DNA of 64,000 bases from an uncultured Gellertiella sp. (GCF_963457605.1 NZ_OY735139.1:248001-312000); one strand, 5' to 3'; counted from the stretch's first letter, positions 44,088-53,256 are shown. Translations and numbers: made by a program. Notes: generated from the sequence alone by a model not told the origin.

Positions 44088-45674
44088 TTGACCACATTTG
44101 CTGACCTTGGCCTGAGCCCGAAAGTCCTCTCCGCAGTGACCGACGCGGGTTACACAATCCCGACGCCGATCCAGGCGGGCGCCATTCCTCCAGCCCTGCA
44201 ACGCAGGGACATTTGCGGGATTGCGCAGACCGGAACGGGCAAGACAGCATCTTTCGTGCTGCCGATGCTGACGCTTCTCGAACAGGGCCGCGCCCGGGCC
44301 CGCATGCCCCGCACCCTGATCCTCGAGCCGACCCGCGAGCTTGCTGCGCAGGTGGCCGAGAATTTCGAGAAATACGGCAAGAATCACAAGCTCAACATTG
44401 CGCTTCTGATCGGCGGCGTGTCGTTTGAAGACCAGAACCGCAAGCTCGAACGCGGTGCCGACGTACTGATCTGCACGCCCGGCCGCCTGCTCGACCATTG
44501 CGAGCGCGGCAAGCTGCTGATGACCGGCGTTGAAATCCTCGTCATCGACGAAGCCGACCGCATGCTGGACATGGGCTTCATTCCCGATATCGAACGCATC
44601 GCCAAGATGATCCCGTTCACCCGGCAGACACTGTTCTTCTCGGCCACCATGCCGCCGGAAATCCAGAAGCTGGCCGACCGCTTCCTGCAGAATCCGGAGC
44701 GGATCGAGGTGGCCCCGCCCTCTTCCACCGCCAAGACCGTGACGCAGCGCCTCGTTGCCGCGCACAACAAGGATTACGAAAAGCGCGCCGTGCTGCGCGA
44801 CCTGATCCGCGCCCAGGACGACCTGAAGAACGCCATCATCTTCTGCAACCGCAAGAAGGATGTCGCCGAACTGCTGCGTTCGCTCGAACGTCACAGCTTC
44901 TCGGTTGGTGCCCTGCATGGCGACATGGACCAGCGCTCGCGCACCACGATGCTGCAGAATTTCCGCGACGGCAACATCCAGTTGCTCGTCGCCTCCGACG
45001 TTGCCGCCCGTGGCCTTGACCTGCCCGATGTCGGCCATGTCTTCAATTTCGACGTGCCGATCCATGCGGAAGATTATGTCCACCGCATCGGCCGTACCGG
45101 TCGCGCCGGCCGTTCCGGCCGCGCCTTCACACTGGTGACAAAGTCCGACCTTAAATATGCCGATGCCATCGAGAAGCTGATCGACCAGAAGATCGAATGG
45201 CATAACGGCGACCTGTCCGCCCTTCCCGCTCCGATGGAGCCGACGGACAGCAAGCCGCGCAAGGGTCGCGAAAACCGCGATCGCGACCGGGAACGGGACC
45301 GCGATCAGGGCAAGCGGCGGGGCGACCGTCGTCCCCGCAGCGAAAAGGGTCCGGAAACGAGACCTGAAGAGGCAGCTGTGGCTGCCGCCGGTAACCGTGT
45401 TGAAAAGGATGTCGAAACACCCATGGTCCAAGCTGTCGAAACCGTGACTGCTGCCCCCGAATTGCGCATTGTCGAGCGGGCTGGCGACAGCCGCCCGCAC
45501 CAGCAGGCTGCCAGCCGCCACGCGCGGCCGAACCCGGCCAATGACGATGGACGCCGTGACCGCGACCGCCGTCACCGCAATCACCGCGACCACGACGACG
45601 GCCCTACCCCGGTTGGCTTCGGCGACGACATCCCCGCCTTCATGCTGATCGAAGGCCTGGCAGCCAAGGCCTGA
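44088..45674 (+). CDS. DEAD-box RNA helicase, RhlE-type
   Basis: A 528-residue RNA helicase. Motifs in order: Q-motif (PTPIQAGAIP), Walker A AQTGTGKT (46-53), PTRELA, DEAD at 154-157 (VIDEADRMLDMGF), SAT (FFSATMPPEI), and the helicase C motifs VASDVAARGLDLP and HRIGRTGRAGRSG. A highly charged, Arg/Asp/Glu-rich tail (about 395-510) probably binds RNA. The start is a TTG at 44088 (MTTFADLGLSPKVL), the usual family N-terminus; upstream in-frame codons overlap a candidate promoter. It may help ribosome assembly or cold adaptation. The stop overlaps the nudix gene start (TGATG). Confidence 0.92.
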   Translation: MTTFADLGLSPKVLSAVTDAGYTIPTPIQAGAIPPALQRRDICGIAQTGTGKTASFVLPMLTLLEQGRARARMPRTLILEPTRELAAQVAENFEKYGKNHKLNIALLIGGVSFEDQNRKLERGADVLICTPGRLLDHCERGKLLMTGVEILVIDEADRMLDMGFIPDIERIAKMIPFTRQTLFFSATMPPEIQKLADRFLQNPERIEVAPPSSTAKTVTQRLVAAHNKDYEKRAVLRDLIRAQDDLKNAIIFCNRKKDVAELLRSLERHSFSVGALHGDMDQRSRTTMLQNFRDGNIQLLVASDVAARGLDLPDVGHVFNFDVPIHAEDYVHRIGRTGRAGRSGRAFTLVTKSDLKYADAIEKLIDQKIEWHNGDLSALPAPMEPTDSKPRKGRENRDRDRERDRDQGKRRGDRRPRSEKGPETRPEEAAVAAAGNRVEKDVETPMVQAVETVTAAPELRIVERAGDSRPHQQAASRHARPNPANDDGRRDRDRRHRNHRDHDDGPTPVGFGDDIPAFMLIEGLAAKA

Positions 45675-46153
45675 TGCAGGACGGCAACCCGCCAGACGAA
45701 ACTGCCCCGAGCCCCGGTTTTCCGGGGCTTCATTTTCCCGGCGTCGGCTCTGGCCTTGCCTTCGTGCGCGACGGCAAGGTGTTGCTCTATCATCGCCGCA
45801 AGGCCCCTGAGGCCGATCACTGGAACATCACCGGTGGCAAGGTGGAGCACATGGAGCCTGCCGCAGAGGCAAGCCGGCGCGAGGCGCTGGAGGAAAGCGG
45901 TCTCACAGTCAGGTCAGACCGGTTTCTTTGCCATTCCGAACAGATCATCGGGAGGGATCGCCAGCACTGGCTGTCGCTGATTTTCGTCAGCGACCACTTT
46001 GACGGCAAGCCCGCATTGATGGAGCCGGAAAAATTCCACGGCTTCGGCTGGTGTTCACCCGACGCCCTGCCCGCCCCTCTCTCCCGTTTTGCCGCCGACG
46101 CCATATCCGCCCTGATCGGGCAGGGCTATCTGGCGCGCAGCGCCGCCTCATAG
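45674..46153 (+). CDS. Nudix hydrolase
   Basis: A 159-residue Nudix pyrophosphohydrolase. The box is complete: GGKVEHMEPAAEASRREALE followed by ESGL, matching G-x5-E-x7-REUxEE-x-GU. It hydrolyses a nucleoside diphosphate linked to another group; the target is not evident. The start at 45674 shares one base with the helicase stop (TGATG), so translation is coupled. The 3' end overlaps the convergent TfoX-like gene by 28 bp. Confidence 0.88.
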   Translation: MQDGNPPDETAPSPGFPGLHFPGVGSGLAFVRDGKVLLYHRRKAPEADHWNITGGKVEHMEPAAEASRREALEESGLTVRSDRFLCHSEQIIGRDRQHWLSLIFVSDHFDGKPALMEPEKFHGFGWCSPDALPAPLSRFAADAISALIGQGYLARSAAS

Positions 46154-46443
46154 GCACGCCGGGCCCAGACCGCCATGTCATCGGGATCGTCAAGGGCGGC
46201 ATCAGGCACGGTCCAGTAGGGCATATGCGCCTTCTTTCCCGACCTGCTTTCATAGCCCCACTGGCTGCAACCGGCTTCGACAAAGGCAGGCGCCGTCTCG
46301 GCATCGGCTTTCAGCAGCAGCGCGCCATCAACCACCACTGCCAGGATGCGACCCTGGTGATAGATGCCCTTGCCGCCGAACATTTTCCGGATCGTCACCT
46401 CGCCCAGTCCGCGGAAGAGGTCGTGAATGTCGTCGTTTTCCAT
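46126..46443 (-). CDS. TfoX/Sxy N-terminal-domain protein
   Basis: A 105-residue protein formed only by the TfoX N-terminal domain: LFRGLGEVTIRKMFGGKGIY followed by LAVVVDGALLLKAD and YESRSGKKAHMPYWTVPD. In gammaproteobacteria full-length TfoX/Sxy activates competence genes; single-domain rhizobial forms have no known role. The start is ATG 46443 with AAAGGGTG upstream; a GTG 6 nt earlier is possible. It lies 2 bp after the stop of the molybdopterin-binding protein gene, so it ends that minus-strand operon. Confidence 0.85.
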   Translation of the reverse strand: MENDDIHDLFRGLGEVTIRKMFGGKGIYHQGRILAVVVDGALLLKADAETAPAFVEAGCSQWGYESRSGKKAHMPYWTVPDAALDDPDDMAVWARRAYEAALRAR

Positions 46444-46445
46444 GG

Positions 46446-48074
46446 TCACCCTTTCAGCACGCCACCGGCCTTCACCACCGCCTCGGGCGTATCGACGTCG
46501 AGGCGGGCGCTGTCGCCGATTTCAACATCGATCACCGGAAGGCCGCATGTCTCGATGATCCCGCGGGCACCGGTATCGCCGACCAGCCGGGCAATGGCCG
46601 GAAAACTGGTGCGGGGCAGGATGACCGGATTGCCACGCTTGCCGCCGCTTACTGCCCGGATGATACTTTGTCCCTGCCCGTCCCGGAAGGCGGCAACCAG
46701 CGCGGCGATATCGGCAGAGCCCACCCCCGGCATGTCGGCCAGCATCACCAGCACCCCGTCGGCCGTCGAGACCTCCGGGCTGAGAATGCCCGAAACCAGC
46801 GAACTCGCCATCCCCGAGGGATAATCGGGATTGGCGACCAGCCGGACATCGAGCCCGGCCAGGGCTGCAACAATCTCGGCCTGCCGGTGGCCCGTCACCA
46901 CCGCGACCGGTGACCCACCGCCCTCGCCGACGACGCGGGCCGAACGGCGCACCAGCGGCTCGCCGTCAAATTCCGCCAGAAGCTTGTGGCCGCCGTCGCC
47001 CATGCGGCTGGCACTGCCTGCCGCCAGAACCAGGCCCGCAACCCGCAGCGGGCGGTCCTCCGTCCCGCTCTTGTCGCGCGGACTGGGGCGCAGCGGGATT
47101 TCCTTGAGCAACCCGCCGACACCAAAGCCGGTCAGGTCGTCTGCCGCGGGAAAGCGGCCGGCAAGGATGCGGTTCAGCACCCAGTCAAAGCCGTTTTCCG
47201 CCGGACTGCGCGCGCAGCCGGGGGCCCCGATCACCGGGACATCGCCGATGCGGCCCAGCACCAGCAGATTGCCGGGATCGACCGGCATGCCCGCATGCAC
47301 CACCTCGCCGCCGGCAAGCCGGATCGCCGCCGGAATGACATCGCTGAAATCCGTCATGGCGGAGGCCCCGAACACCACGATCAGCGGATCGGCATCGCGG
47401 GCCTCCAGCGCTGAAGCCATCGCCGCCGCAACCGCGTCGGCGCGATGCGCGCAGCGGATTTCGCGCAAGAGCGTGCTCTCGGACAACGCCAGCCGACGGG
47501 CAAGCACCCGCGCCGTCTTGTCCATCACCGAGGCTTTCAGCGATGGCAGTTCGGTCGCGACAAGGCTGACGGCATGCGGCCGGAACGGCAGGATGGCAAA
47601 AGGCGGTGCAGCCGAAACAACAGCCTCGGCTTCTTCCACCTTCTCCGCGCCGACCGCCAGCGGAATGATCTTGACGGTCCCCACCATCTCGCCCGCCATC
47701 ACCGGCACATGGCTTTCCAGGCAGGCAAAGGTGATCGCCGGGTCGATGCGGTTCAGCCGGTTGACCGTATCCCGATCCGCCGTGAACAGGCCGTTGACGG
47801 TGGCGTGGATATTGACCCTTCCGGTGCTGGCCGGGGTCAGGCGATGGTTCTGGCCGGCAAAAGCCGTTGCAATCCGCCGCGCCGCCTCGTCTTCTCCGAG
47901 ATCGCCCTCCTCCATCCGGACCGCGATGACCGAACCTATGCCTGCCCCGTGCAGCCGCTGGAGATCGGCAGGGGTCAGCACATGACCCTTCGCCAGCGCC
48001 CCACCCTCAAGCTTCAGGGAATGGGCAAGAATGACGCCTTCGGCGTCACCAAGTTCAAAGGTTCCAAACTTCAT
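46446..48074 (-). CDS. Molybdopterin-binding / MobA-like nucleotidyltransferase fusion
   Basis: A 542-residue two-domain protein. Residues ~1-330 resemble a MoeA/MogA-like molybdopterin-binding protein (KFGTFELGDAEGVILAHSLK, GASAMTDFSDVIP, GAPGCARSPAENGFDWVLNR). Residues ~345-535 are a MobA/MocA-type nucleotidyltransferase (LVLAAGSASRMGDGGHKLL, then MLADMPGVGSADI and SGGKRGNPVILP). MocA-type enzymes attach CMP to molybdopterin for hydroxylases such as xanthine or CO dehydrogenase. The fusion is typical next to xdhC/coxI genes. The start at 48074 (MKFGTFELG) overlaps the xdhC stop by 4 bp. Confidence 0.88.
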   Translation of the reverse strand: MKFGTFELGDAEGVILAHSLKLEGGALAKGHVLTPADLQRLHGAGIGSVIAVRMEEGDLGEDEAARRIATAFAGQNHRLTPASTGRVNIHATVNGLFTADRDTVNRLNRIDPAITFACLESHVPVMAGEMVGTVKIIPLAVGAEKVEEAEAVVSAAPPFAILPFRPHAVSLVATELPSLKASVMDKTARVLARRLALSESTLLREIRCAHRADAVAAAMASALEARDADPLIVVFGASAMTDFSDVIPAAIRLAGGEVVHAGMPVDPGNLLVLGRIGDVPVIGAPGCARSPAENGFDWVLNRILAGRFPAADDLTGFGVGGLLKEIPLRPSPRDKSGTEDRPLRVAGLVLAAGSASRMGDGGHKLLAEFDGEPLVRRSARVVGEGGGSPVAVVTGHRQAEIVAALAGLDVRLVANPDYPSGMASSLVSGILSPEVSTADGVLVMLADMPGVGSADIAALVAAFRDGQGQSIIRAVSGGKRGNPVILPRTSFPAIARLVGDTGARGIIETCGLPVIDVEIGDSARLDVDTPEAVVKAGGVLKG

Positions 48075-48772
48075 GAAGCCTCGCCGGATCTGAGGTCGCG
48101 GCACCGGTAGGCGCGGATGATGTCGGCAAGCACCGAGACAGCGATTTCGGCAGGCGTCGCCGCCCCGATATCAAGTCCGATGGGGGCTGAGATCCGGGCG
48201 ATATCGGCGTCGCCGATCCCCTCTGCCTTCAGCCGCTCCACCCGTCTTGCATGGGTCTTGCGGCTGCCGAGCGCGCCGACATAGAAGCAGCCGGTCACTA
48301 GCGCCGACACCAGCGGGACATCATCGATTTTCGGATCATGGGTGACCGCGACCAGCGCCGTATGGGGATCGAGCGGGTGCTGGCGCAGCGCATCCTCCGG
48401 CCATTCGGCGATCAGTTCGACACCGGCAAACCGCTCGGGTGTCGCAAAGGCGGTGCGGGGATCGATGACCACAAGATCGAAACCGGCAATCTCCGCCATC
48501 GGGGCCAGCGCCTGGCTGATATGCACCGCGCCGATCACCACGATGCGGACCGGCGGCAGATAGACATTGAGGAAATGCTGCCTGTGCCCAATCTCGACAA
48601 GTGCCGCTCTTCCTGTGCGAAACGCCTTTTCCAGCAGGCCTGCCACCGGCTCCTCCACCGCCTCGCCTTCCCACAGGAGGCGCGTAGTTCCGCCGTCAAG
48701 ATCCGTCAGCGTCGCCACCGCCTGCCGGTTGGCGCGGGCGCGGTTGAGGGCATGGAGCAGGTCTGGTTGCAT
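48071..48772 (-). CDS. XdhC-type molybdenum-hydroxylase maturation protein, Rossmann part
   Basis: A 233-residue protein with an XdhC_CoxI lead region (about 8-60) and a C-terminal Rossmann domain (VIGAVHISQALAPMAEIAGF, then VIDPRTAFATPERF, TGCFYVGALGSRKTHARR and IGLDIGAATPAEIAVSVLAD). XdhC proteins bind the molybdenum cofactor and assist its sulfuration and insertion into xanthine-dehydrogenase-type enzymes. The start shares one base with the preceding 107-residue XdhC-N gene stop (TGATG), and the stop overlaps the next start by 4 bp. The whole set is a tightly coupled operon. Confidence 0.88.
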   Translation of the reverse strand: MQPDLLHALNRARANRQAVATLTDLDGGTTRLLWEGEAVEEPVAGLLEKAFRTGRAALVEIGHRQHFLNVYLPPVRIVVIGAVHISQALAPMAEIAGFDLVVIDPRTAFATPERFAGVELIAEWPEDALRQHPLDPHTALVAVTHDPKIDDVPLVSALVTGCFYVGALGSRKTHARRVERLKAEGIGDADIARISAPIGLDIGAATPAEIAVSVLADIIRAYRCRDLRSGEAS

Positions 48773-49095
48773 CAGCCCAGCCTTTCCAGATGCACCCGGA
48801 TCCGCCCGCCGCAGGACAGGCCGACGCGCCAGGCGGTTTCATCGGCGACGCCAAATTCGAGGATGCGGGGGATGCCGGAGGCAATCACCTCGCCGGCTTC
48901 GGTGATGACCGCGCCTTCGACGCAGCCGCCGGAGACCGAGCCCATGAAATTGCCGAGGTAATCGATGACGAGATGACTGCCGACCGGCCTTGGCGCGGAG
49001 CCCCAGGTTTCGATCACCGTTGCCAGCGCCACGCCGCGTCCCTCGGCAAGCCAGGCCTCGCCTGCAACCAGCGGATCCTGCATGTCCTCCCTCAT
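48772..49095 (-). CDS. XdhC/CoxI N-terminal-domain protein
   Basis: A 107-residue stand-alone XdhC_CoxI domain: LATVIETWGSAPRPVGSHLV, GSVSGGCVEGAVI and VGLSCGGRIRVHLE, including the conserved cysteines of SGGCVEG and SCGG. Splitting XdhC into an N-terminal-only protein and a second full protein is common beside coxE/coxD-type genes. The start is either 49095 or ATG 49083. It overlaps the VWA gene stop by 4 bp (ATGA) and its own stop overlaps the next gene by one base. Confidence 0.87.
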   Translation of the reverse strand: MREDMQDPLVAGEAWLAEGRGVALATVIETWGSAPRPVGSHLVIDYLGNFMGSVSGGCVEGAVITEAGEVIASGIPRILEFGVADETAWRVGLSCGGRIRVHLERLG

Positions 49096-50438
49096 GATCG
49101 GTTCCTCCCGGTAAAGTCAGCAAATCGCCGCGCGGCGGTGTCAACCCCTGCCGCCGTATCGGCTGCCCGCTCCGCAGCAGGAAAGGCCGGTTCCGGCTTT
49201 CGCGACCATCGGCCCGGCCCGCCGCGCCCCGACAGGCTGTTGGCAATGTCCTGCAACGAGTTCAGATTGTGGACGGTGCGGAAATCATCGACATGCGGCA
49301 GCATGGCGCGCACGCCCCGCGCCCGAGCCTCGAAGCCGTCGAAGCGCAAGAGCGGGTTCAGCCAGATCAGCCGCCGGCAGGAGCGGTGCAGGCGGTCCAT
49401 CTCGGTTGCCAGCACATCCACCCCCTCGCGCTCCAGGCCATCGGTCAACAGCAGCACGATTGCCCCCTGCCCGAGCACGCGCCGCGCCCAGAGGCGGTTG
49501 AACGCCTTCAGCGTCTCGCCGATCCGCGTGCCGCCGGACCAGTCGTTGACCGCAGCCGTGCAGGCATCGACTGCCAGGTCCGGATCGCGATTGGCAATCT
49601 GGCGGCTGACATTGGTGAGCCTTGTGCCGAACAGGAAGACATGCACCCGCTTGCGCCTTGTCGCCAGCACATGCAGGAAATGCAGGAAGACCCGGCTGTA
49701 CTGGCTCATCGAACCCGATATGTCGGTCAGCACCACCAGCGGCGGATGCGCCTGCCGGGGGGCGCGAAAACGCGGCAGCATCAGGTCGCCGCCGGTCCTG
49801 AGACTCGCCCGCATGCTGGCGCGGGCATCGATGCGACCGGCGTGGGCGGGCTTGAAACGGCGCAGTTTCACCTTGTCCAGCGGCAGGACGAGATGTTCGA
49901 TGGCCTTTTTCGCCTCCGCGAGTTCCGCCGCCGACATCTGGGCGAAGTCCATTCTGCGCAGCACTTCCGAGCCTGATGCGGTAAAGCGGGAATCGGTGAT
50001 CACCTCCGGCGGCTGGTCTTCCCGCGCCTGCGCCTGCGGTCTGGTGTCGTAGAAGGCGTCCTTCACCCGGGCCGATCCCGGTTTCTGCCTTTCCGCCTCC
50101 CGCCGTGCCCCGACCGGCAGCATCATCGCCATCATCTGCGAGATGTAGTCGCGCGACCGCCAGAACAGCCGGAAGGCTTCGTCAAAGACCTGCTGGTCCT
50201 CGTGCCGGTTAACGAAGACGGAGGAAAGGGCGGCGTGAAATTCCTCGCGCGACCCGACCCCGACGGTAATCGCCGCCGCCATCGCATCCCTGACCGAGGC
50301 CGGTCCGACGCGCAGCCCCGCCTTGCGCAAGGCCCGCCCGAAATAGACGATATTGTCGGCAAAAGCCCCGTCCCCCGGCAGCAGCGGCGGCAGGGCAAGG
50401 GTCTGGAAACCGGGGTCAGGCGTCGCGTCCGCTGCCAT
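49092..50438 (-). CDS. CoxE-type VWA-domain protein
   Basis: A 448-residue cytoplasmic protein with a C-terminal von Willebrand factor A domain. The MIDAS motif DISGS is at residues 239-243 (VVLTDISGSMSQYSRVFLH), followed by the conserved Thr in GGTRIGETL and LLLTDGLERE. The N-terminal ~130 residues match the CoxE lead (FADNIVYFGRALRKAGLRVG). CoxE works with the MoxR-type ATPase CoxD in assembling the copper-sulfur or sulfurated molybdenum centre of CO-dehydrogenase-type enzymes. It lies 3 bp after the MoxR gene and overlaps the XdhC-N start. Confidence 0.9.
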   Translation of the reverse strand: MAADATPDPGFQTLALPPLLPGDGAFADNIVYFGRALRKAGLRVGPASVRDAMAAAITVGVGSREEFHAALSSVFVNRHEDQQVFDEAFRLFWRSRDYISQMMAMMLPVGARREAERQKPGSARVKDAFYDTRPQAQAREDQPPEVITDSRFTASGSEVLRRMDFAQMSAAELAEAKKAIEHLVLPLDKVKLRRFKPAHAGRIDARASMRASLRTGGDLMLPRFRAPRQAHPPLVVLTDISGSMSQYSRVFLHFLHVLATRRKRVHVFLFGTRLTNVSRQIANRDPDLAVDACTAAVNDWSGGTRIGETLKAFNRLWARRVLGQGAIVLLLTDGLEREGVDVLATEMDRLHRSCRRLIWLNPLLRFDGFEARARGVRAMLPHVDDFRTVHNLNSLQDIANSLSGRGGPGRWSRKPEPAFPAAERAADTAAGVDTAARRFADFTGRNRS

Positions 50439-50441
50439 GGC

Positions 50442-51374
50442 TCAGGCCCCGGCCGCAATGCCGGCCTTGACCTCGGCCAAGAGCTTTGCCCCTTCGCTTC
50501 CGGCAATCCGGGCGATGTCATCCTGGTATTTCAGGAGCGTGCCGAGCGTATCGGCAACCGTCGAGGGATCGAGCGCGAAACGATCGAGTTCGGTCAGCGC
50601 CGTCGCCCAGTCGATGGTTTCGGCAACGCCCGGATTCTTGAACAGGTCGAGCCTGCGCAGGCCCTGGACATAGCGGACGATCTCTTCCGACAGGCGCTCT
50701 GCACAATCCGGCACCTTCCTGCGCACGATGGACAATTCCTGCTCCGCATCGGGATAATCGACCCAGTGATAAAGGCAGCGCCGCTTCAGCGCGTCGTGGA
50801 CTTCGCGGGTGCGGTTGGTGGTGATGATGACGATCGGTGGCGCCTCCGCCCGGATCGTGCCGAGTTCGGGGATCGTCACCTGAAAATCCGAGAGCACTTC
50901 CAGCAGGAAAGCCTCGAAAGCCTCGTCGGCCCGGTCAAGCTCGTCGATCAGGAACACCGGCGGCCCTTTGCCGGGCGCAGGCGTCAGCGCCTGCAGCACC
51001 GGGCGGCGGATCAGGTGGCGTTCGGAAAACAGCCCCGCTTCGATCCGCTCGCGGCTCGCTTCGCCGGTCGCCTCCGCAAGCCGGATTTCCAGCATCTGTG
51101 CGGGATAGTTCCATTCATAGACCGCCGTCGAGACGTCAAGCCCCTCGTAGCATTGCAGGCGGATCAGGTCGCGACCGAGCCCCCGGGCGAGAACCTTGGC
51201 GATTTCCGTCTTGCCGACCCCTGCCTCGCCTTCGAGAAACAGCGGCCGCTTCATCTTCAGGGCCAGAAACACCACGGTCGCAAGCCCGCGTGAGGCCAGG
51301 TAATCCTGGCTCTCCAGCAGCCTTGCCGTCTCGTCGATGGATGCGGGAAGGGCGTGATCGGTACCAGACTGCAT
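50442..51374 (-). CDS. MoxR-family AAA+ ATPase (CoxD-like)
   Basis: A 310-residue AAA+ ATPase. Walker A GEAGVGKTE (49-57), Walker B VFLIDELDRADEAFEAFLLE, sensor 1 IIITTNRTREVH, and an Arg-rich helix (ALKRRCLYHWVDYP). MoxR ATPases act as chaperones together with VWA proteins; beside coxE and xdhC genes the CoxD role in maturing molybdenum hydroxylases is the natural reading. The start at 51374 (MQSGTDHALP) has GGGAG upstream; the open frame runs on to 51425 without support. It is the first gene of the operon MoxR-CoxE-XdhC(N)-XdhC-MoeA/MobA-TfoX. Confidence 0.92.
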   Translation of the reverse strand: MQSGTDHALPASIDETARLLESQDYLASRGLATVVFLALKMKRPLFLEGEAGVGKTEIAKVLARGLGRDLIRLQCYEGLDVSTAVYEWNYPAQMLEIRLAEATGEASRERIEAGLFSERHLIRRPVLQALTPAPGKGPPVFLIDELDRADEAFEAFLLEVLSDFQVTIPELGTIRAEAPPIVIITTNRTREVHDALKRRCLYHWVDYPDAEQELSIVRRKVPDCAERLSEEIVRYVQGLRRLDLFKNPGVAETIDWATALTELDRFALDPSTVADTLGTLLKYQDDIARIAGSEGAKLLAEVKAGIAAGA

Positions 51375-51440
51375 GAACGCTCCCAGATGGAGATGGGGCC
51401 TTGCGTGTCTTACGCATCCCGGCACCGCCTGAAGGGGAGC

Positions 51441-51935
51441 TTACAGCCTGTGATATCCCCGGTCCAGATAGACCAGCGCCTCATCCGGCTGTCCGTTGTG
51501 AACCGCCACGACCTCGCCGAACAGCACGGTGTGGGTATTGGTCACCTTCTGGTCGATCACCCGGCAGTCAAAACTGACATTGGCGGCAAGCAGCACCGGC
51601 GCGCCGGTCATAAGCGTGGTCCATTCGCCGAGCGCGAAACGCTCGTCTGCCGTCAGCTGATTGCGCCCGGAAAAGGCGTCCGCCAGCGGCTGCAGCCGGG
51701 CGCCAATGGTGTTCAGGGCAAAGATGCCGCTGTCGAAAAACACGCCATTGTTGGGGTTGGTGTTGTTGAGGCAGACAAGCACGGTCGGTGGATTGTCGGA
51801 GACCGAACAGGCCGCAGTGATCGTCACGCCGCGCCGAACCGTCCCGAGCGCCGTCGTGACAATCTGCACATGCCCGGCATAGCGCGCCATGGCATCGCGG
51901 TAGACTGCCGCATCCAGTTTCTGCTTCTCCAACAC
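51441..51935 (-). CDS. Flavin reductase family protein
   Basis: A 164-residue NAD(P)H:FMN reductase-like protein with a split-barrel flavin fold: YRDAMARYAGHVQIVTTALG, GVTITAACSVSDNPPTVLVC, NNGVFFDSGIFALNTIGARL and a closing LVYLDRGYHRL. Such enzymes supply reduced flavin to a monooxygenase partner. No monooxygenase gene is visible nearby, and the gene ends 66 bp after the MoxR start on the same strand, so it could belong to the same transcript as the molybdenum maturation genes. Confidence 0.88.
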   Translation of the reverse strand: MLEKQKLDAAVYRDAMARYAGHVQIVTTALGTVRRGVTITAACSVSDNPPTVLVCLNNTNPNNGVFFDSGIFALNTIGARLQPLADAFSGRNQLTADERFALGEWTTLMTGAPVLLAANVSFDCRVIDQKVTNTHTVLFGEVVAVHNGQPDEALVYLDRGYHRL

Positions 51936-52103
51936 CCGCTGCCTCCGCCCGAATTCATTCGGTCTTGTCTTGTCGCTGCGTTCTCACGGTGCCATCCCGA
52001 GGGGGCGAAGTGCGCAATGGTCTCAATATGGGAATCACATATTACATTTTCCACAACGGCACAGGGCGAAACGGGCAGGAGGCCTGCCAAAAACGCTTTT
52101 CCT

Positions 52104-52131
52104 TTGACGGTTTCGACCGGACAGTTACATA
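52104..52131 (+). promoter_or_regulatory. Candidate sigma-70 promoter of the binding-protein gene
   Basis: TTGACG (52104-52109), a 16-bp spacer and TACATA (52126-52131) lie about 37 bp upstream of the ATG at 52168. The sequence is a plausible vegetative promoter; no operator is apparent. Confidence 0.5.
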
Positions 52132-52167
52132 GAGAGTGAATAGTGTTTTAACGGGACCCGACATTTC

Positions 52168-53256
52168 ATGGCTTTCAGGCCAATTGCCGCCCTTGTCAGG
52201 GCATCCGCCCTCATCCTGCTGATTTCCGCCCTGCCCGCGCATGCCACGGGAAAGGTGATCGGCGTGGTCGCTCCGCTTGAGGGCCCCTATGCGATCCTCG
52301 GCAAGCAGGTTGCCGACGGTGCCAGCGTCCGCGCGGCAGCGCAGGGCGACAGTGCCGTGGTGGTGGGCGACAGTTGCGCCAGCGGCGGCGGGTCCGCCAT
52401 CGTTGACCGGCTGGTTCAGGAACATGCCGGTGTCGCCATCGGGTTTCTCTGCACGGAAACGCTGGAAGAAGCGCTGCCCGGACTGAAATCGGCAGGCATT
52501 GCCGCCATCACCCTCGGCGTGCGCTCGAATGTTCTGATGGAAGATGCCCTGAAGGCGGGCTGGCCGCTGTTCCGCCTCGCCCCCTCGCAAACAACAGAGG
52601 TGGAGAGCCTGGCCGATACCATCAGCACGCAATGGACGGCAGAACCCTTCGCGCTGATCGACGACGGGGCCATCGGCAATCACGATCTCCTGGAAAACCT
52701 CAGGGCCTCGCTGGAGGACAAGGGTGTCAAGCCGGTCCTCACCGATACGCTGCGCCCCGGACAGGATCAGCAATTGACGCTGGTGCGGCATCTGTCGTCG
52801 GCGGGCGTGCTGCGCGCCTTCATCGCCGCCGACCGGGACGATGTCGCGGTGCTGGCCCGCGACATCACCGAATCCGGCCTGCCGATCACCCTGCTGGCCG
52901 GTGCCTCGCTCGACACGACGCCCGGAACCGTGCAGCTTGCCGCAGGTGTTCAGGCCCTCGTGCTCAGCGATGCCGCGGCAGCCGGGAGCAACGCCGTACT
53001 CGTCAAGGCGCTTCGCGCCGCCAATATCGAGCCGGAAGGCTATGTCATGCCGGCAATTTCGGCGGTGGAGACCGCGGAACTGGCGCTCGACGCGGCGGCG
53101 GCGGAGAAAAAGCCTGTTGCAGAAGCCCTGCTCGGCCGGGCCTTCGATACTGTTGCCGGACCCGTCCGCTTCACCGAAAGGCACGAACTGACCGAAAATC
53201 CCTATACGGTGATGCAATGGGACGGCCACGCCTTTGTGGTGCCGCCGAAACAGTAA
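52168..53256 (+). CDS. Periplasmic binding protein, branched-chain amino acid ABC type (Peripla_BP_6)
   Basis: A 362-residue periplasmic protein with a Sec signal peptide (about 1-27, ALILLISALPAHA, likely cleavage after AHA). The mature part has the type I binding-protein pattern VIGVVAPLEGPYAILGKQVA, two cysteines (about 72 and 92) that may form a disulfide, and DTLRPGQDQQLTLVRHLSSA. No permease or ATPase genes accompany it, so it is an orphan receptor, which is common in rhizobia; it may share a transporter or act in signalling. It is divergent from the flavin reductase and is followed by rpe 96 bp later. Confidence 0.82.
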   Translation: MAFRPIAALVRASALILLISALPAHATGKVIGVVAPLEGPYAILGKQVADGASVRAAAQGDSAVVVGDSCASGGGSAIVDRLVQEHAGVAIGFLCTETLEEALPGLKSAGIAAITLGVRSNVLMEDALKAGWPLFRLAPSQTTEVESLADTISTQWTAEPFALIDDGAIGNHDLLENLRASLEDKGVKPVLTDTLRPGQDQQLTLVRHLSSAGVLRAFIAADRDDVAVLARDITESGLPITLLAGASLDTTPGTVQLAAGVQALVLSDAAAAGSNAVLVKALRAANIEPEGYVMPAISAVETAELALDAAAAEKKPVAEALLGRAFDTVAGPVRFTERHELTENPYTVMQWDGHAFVVPPKQ

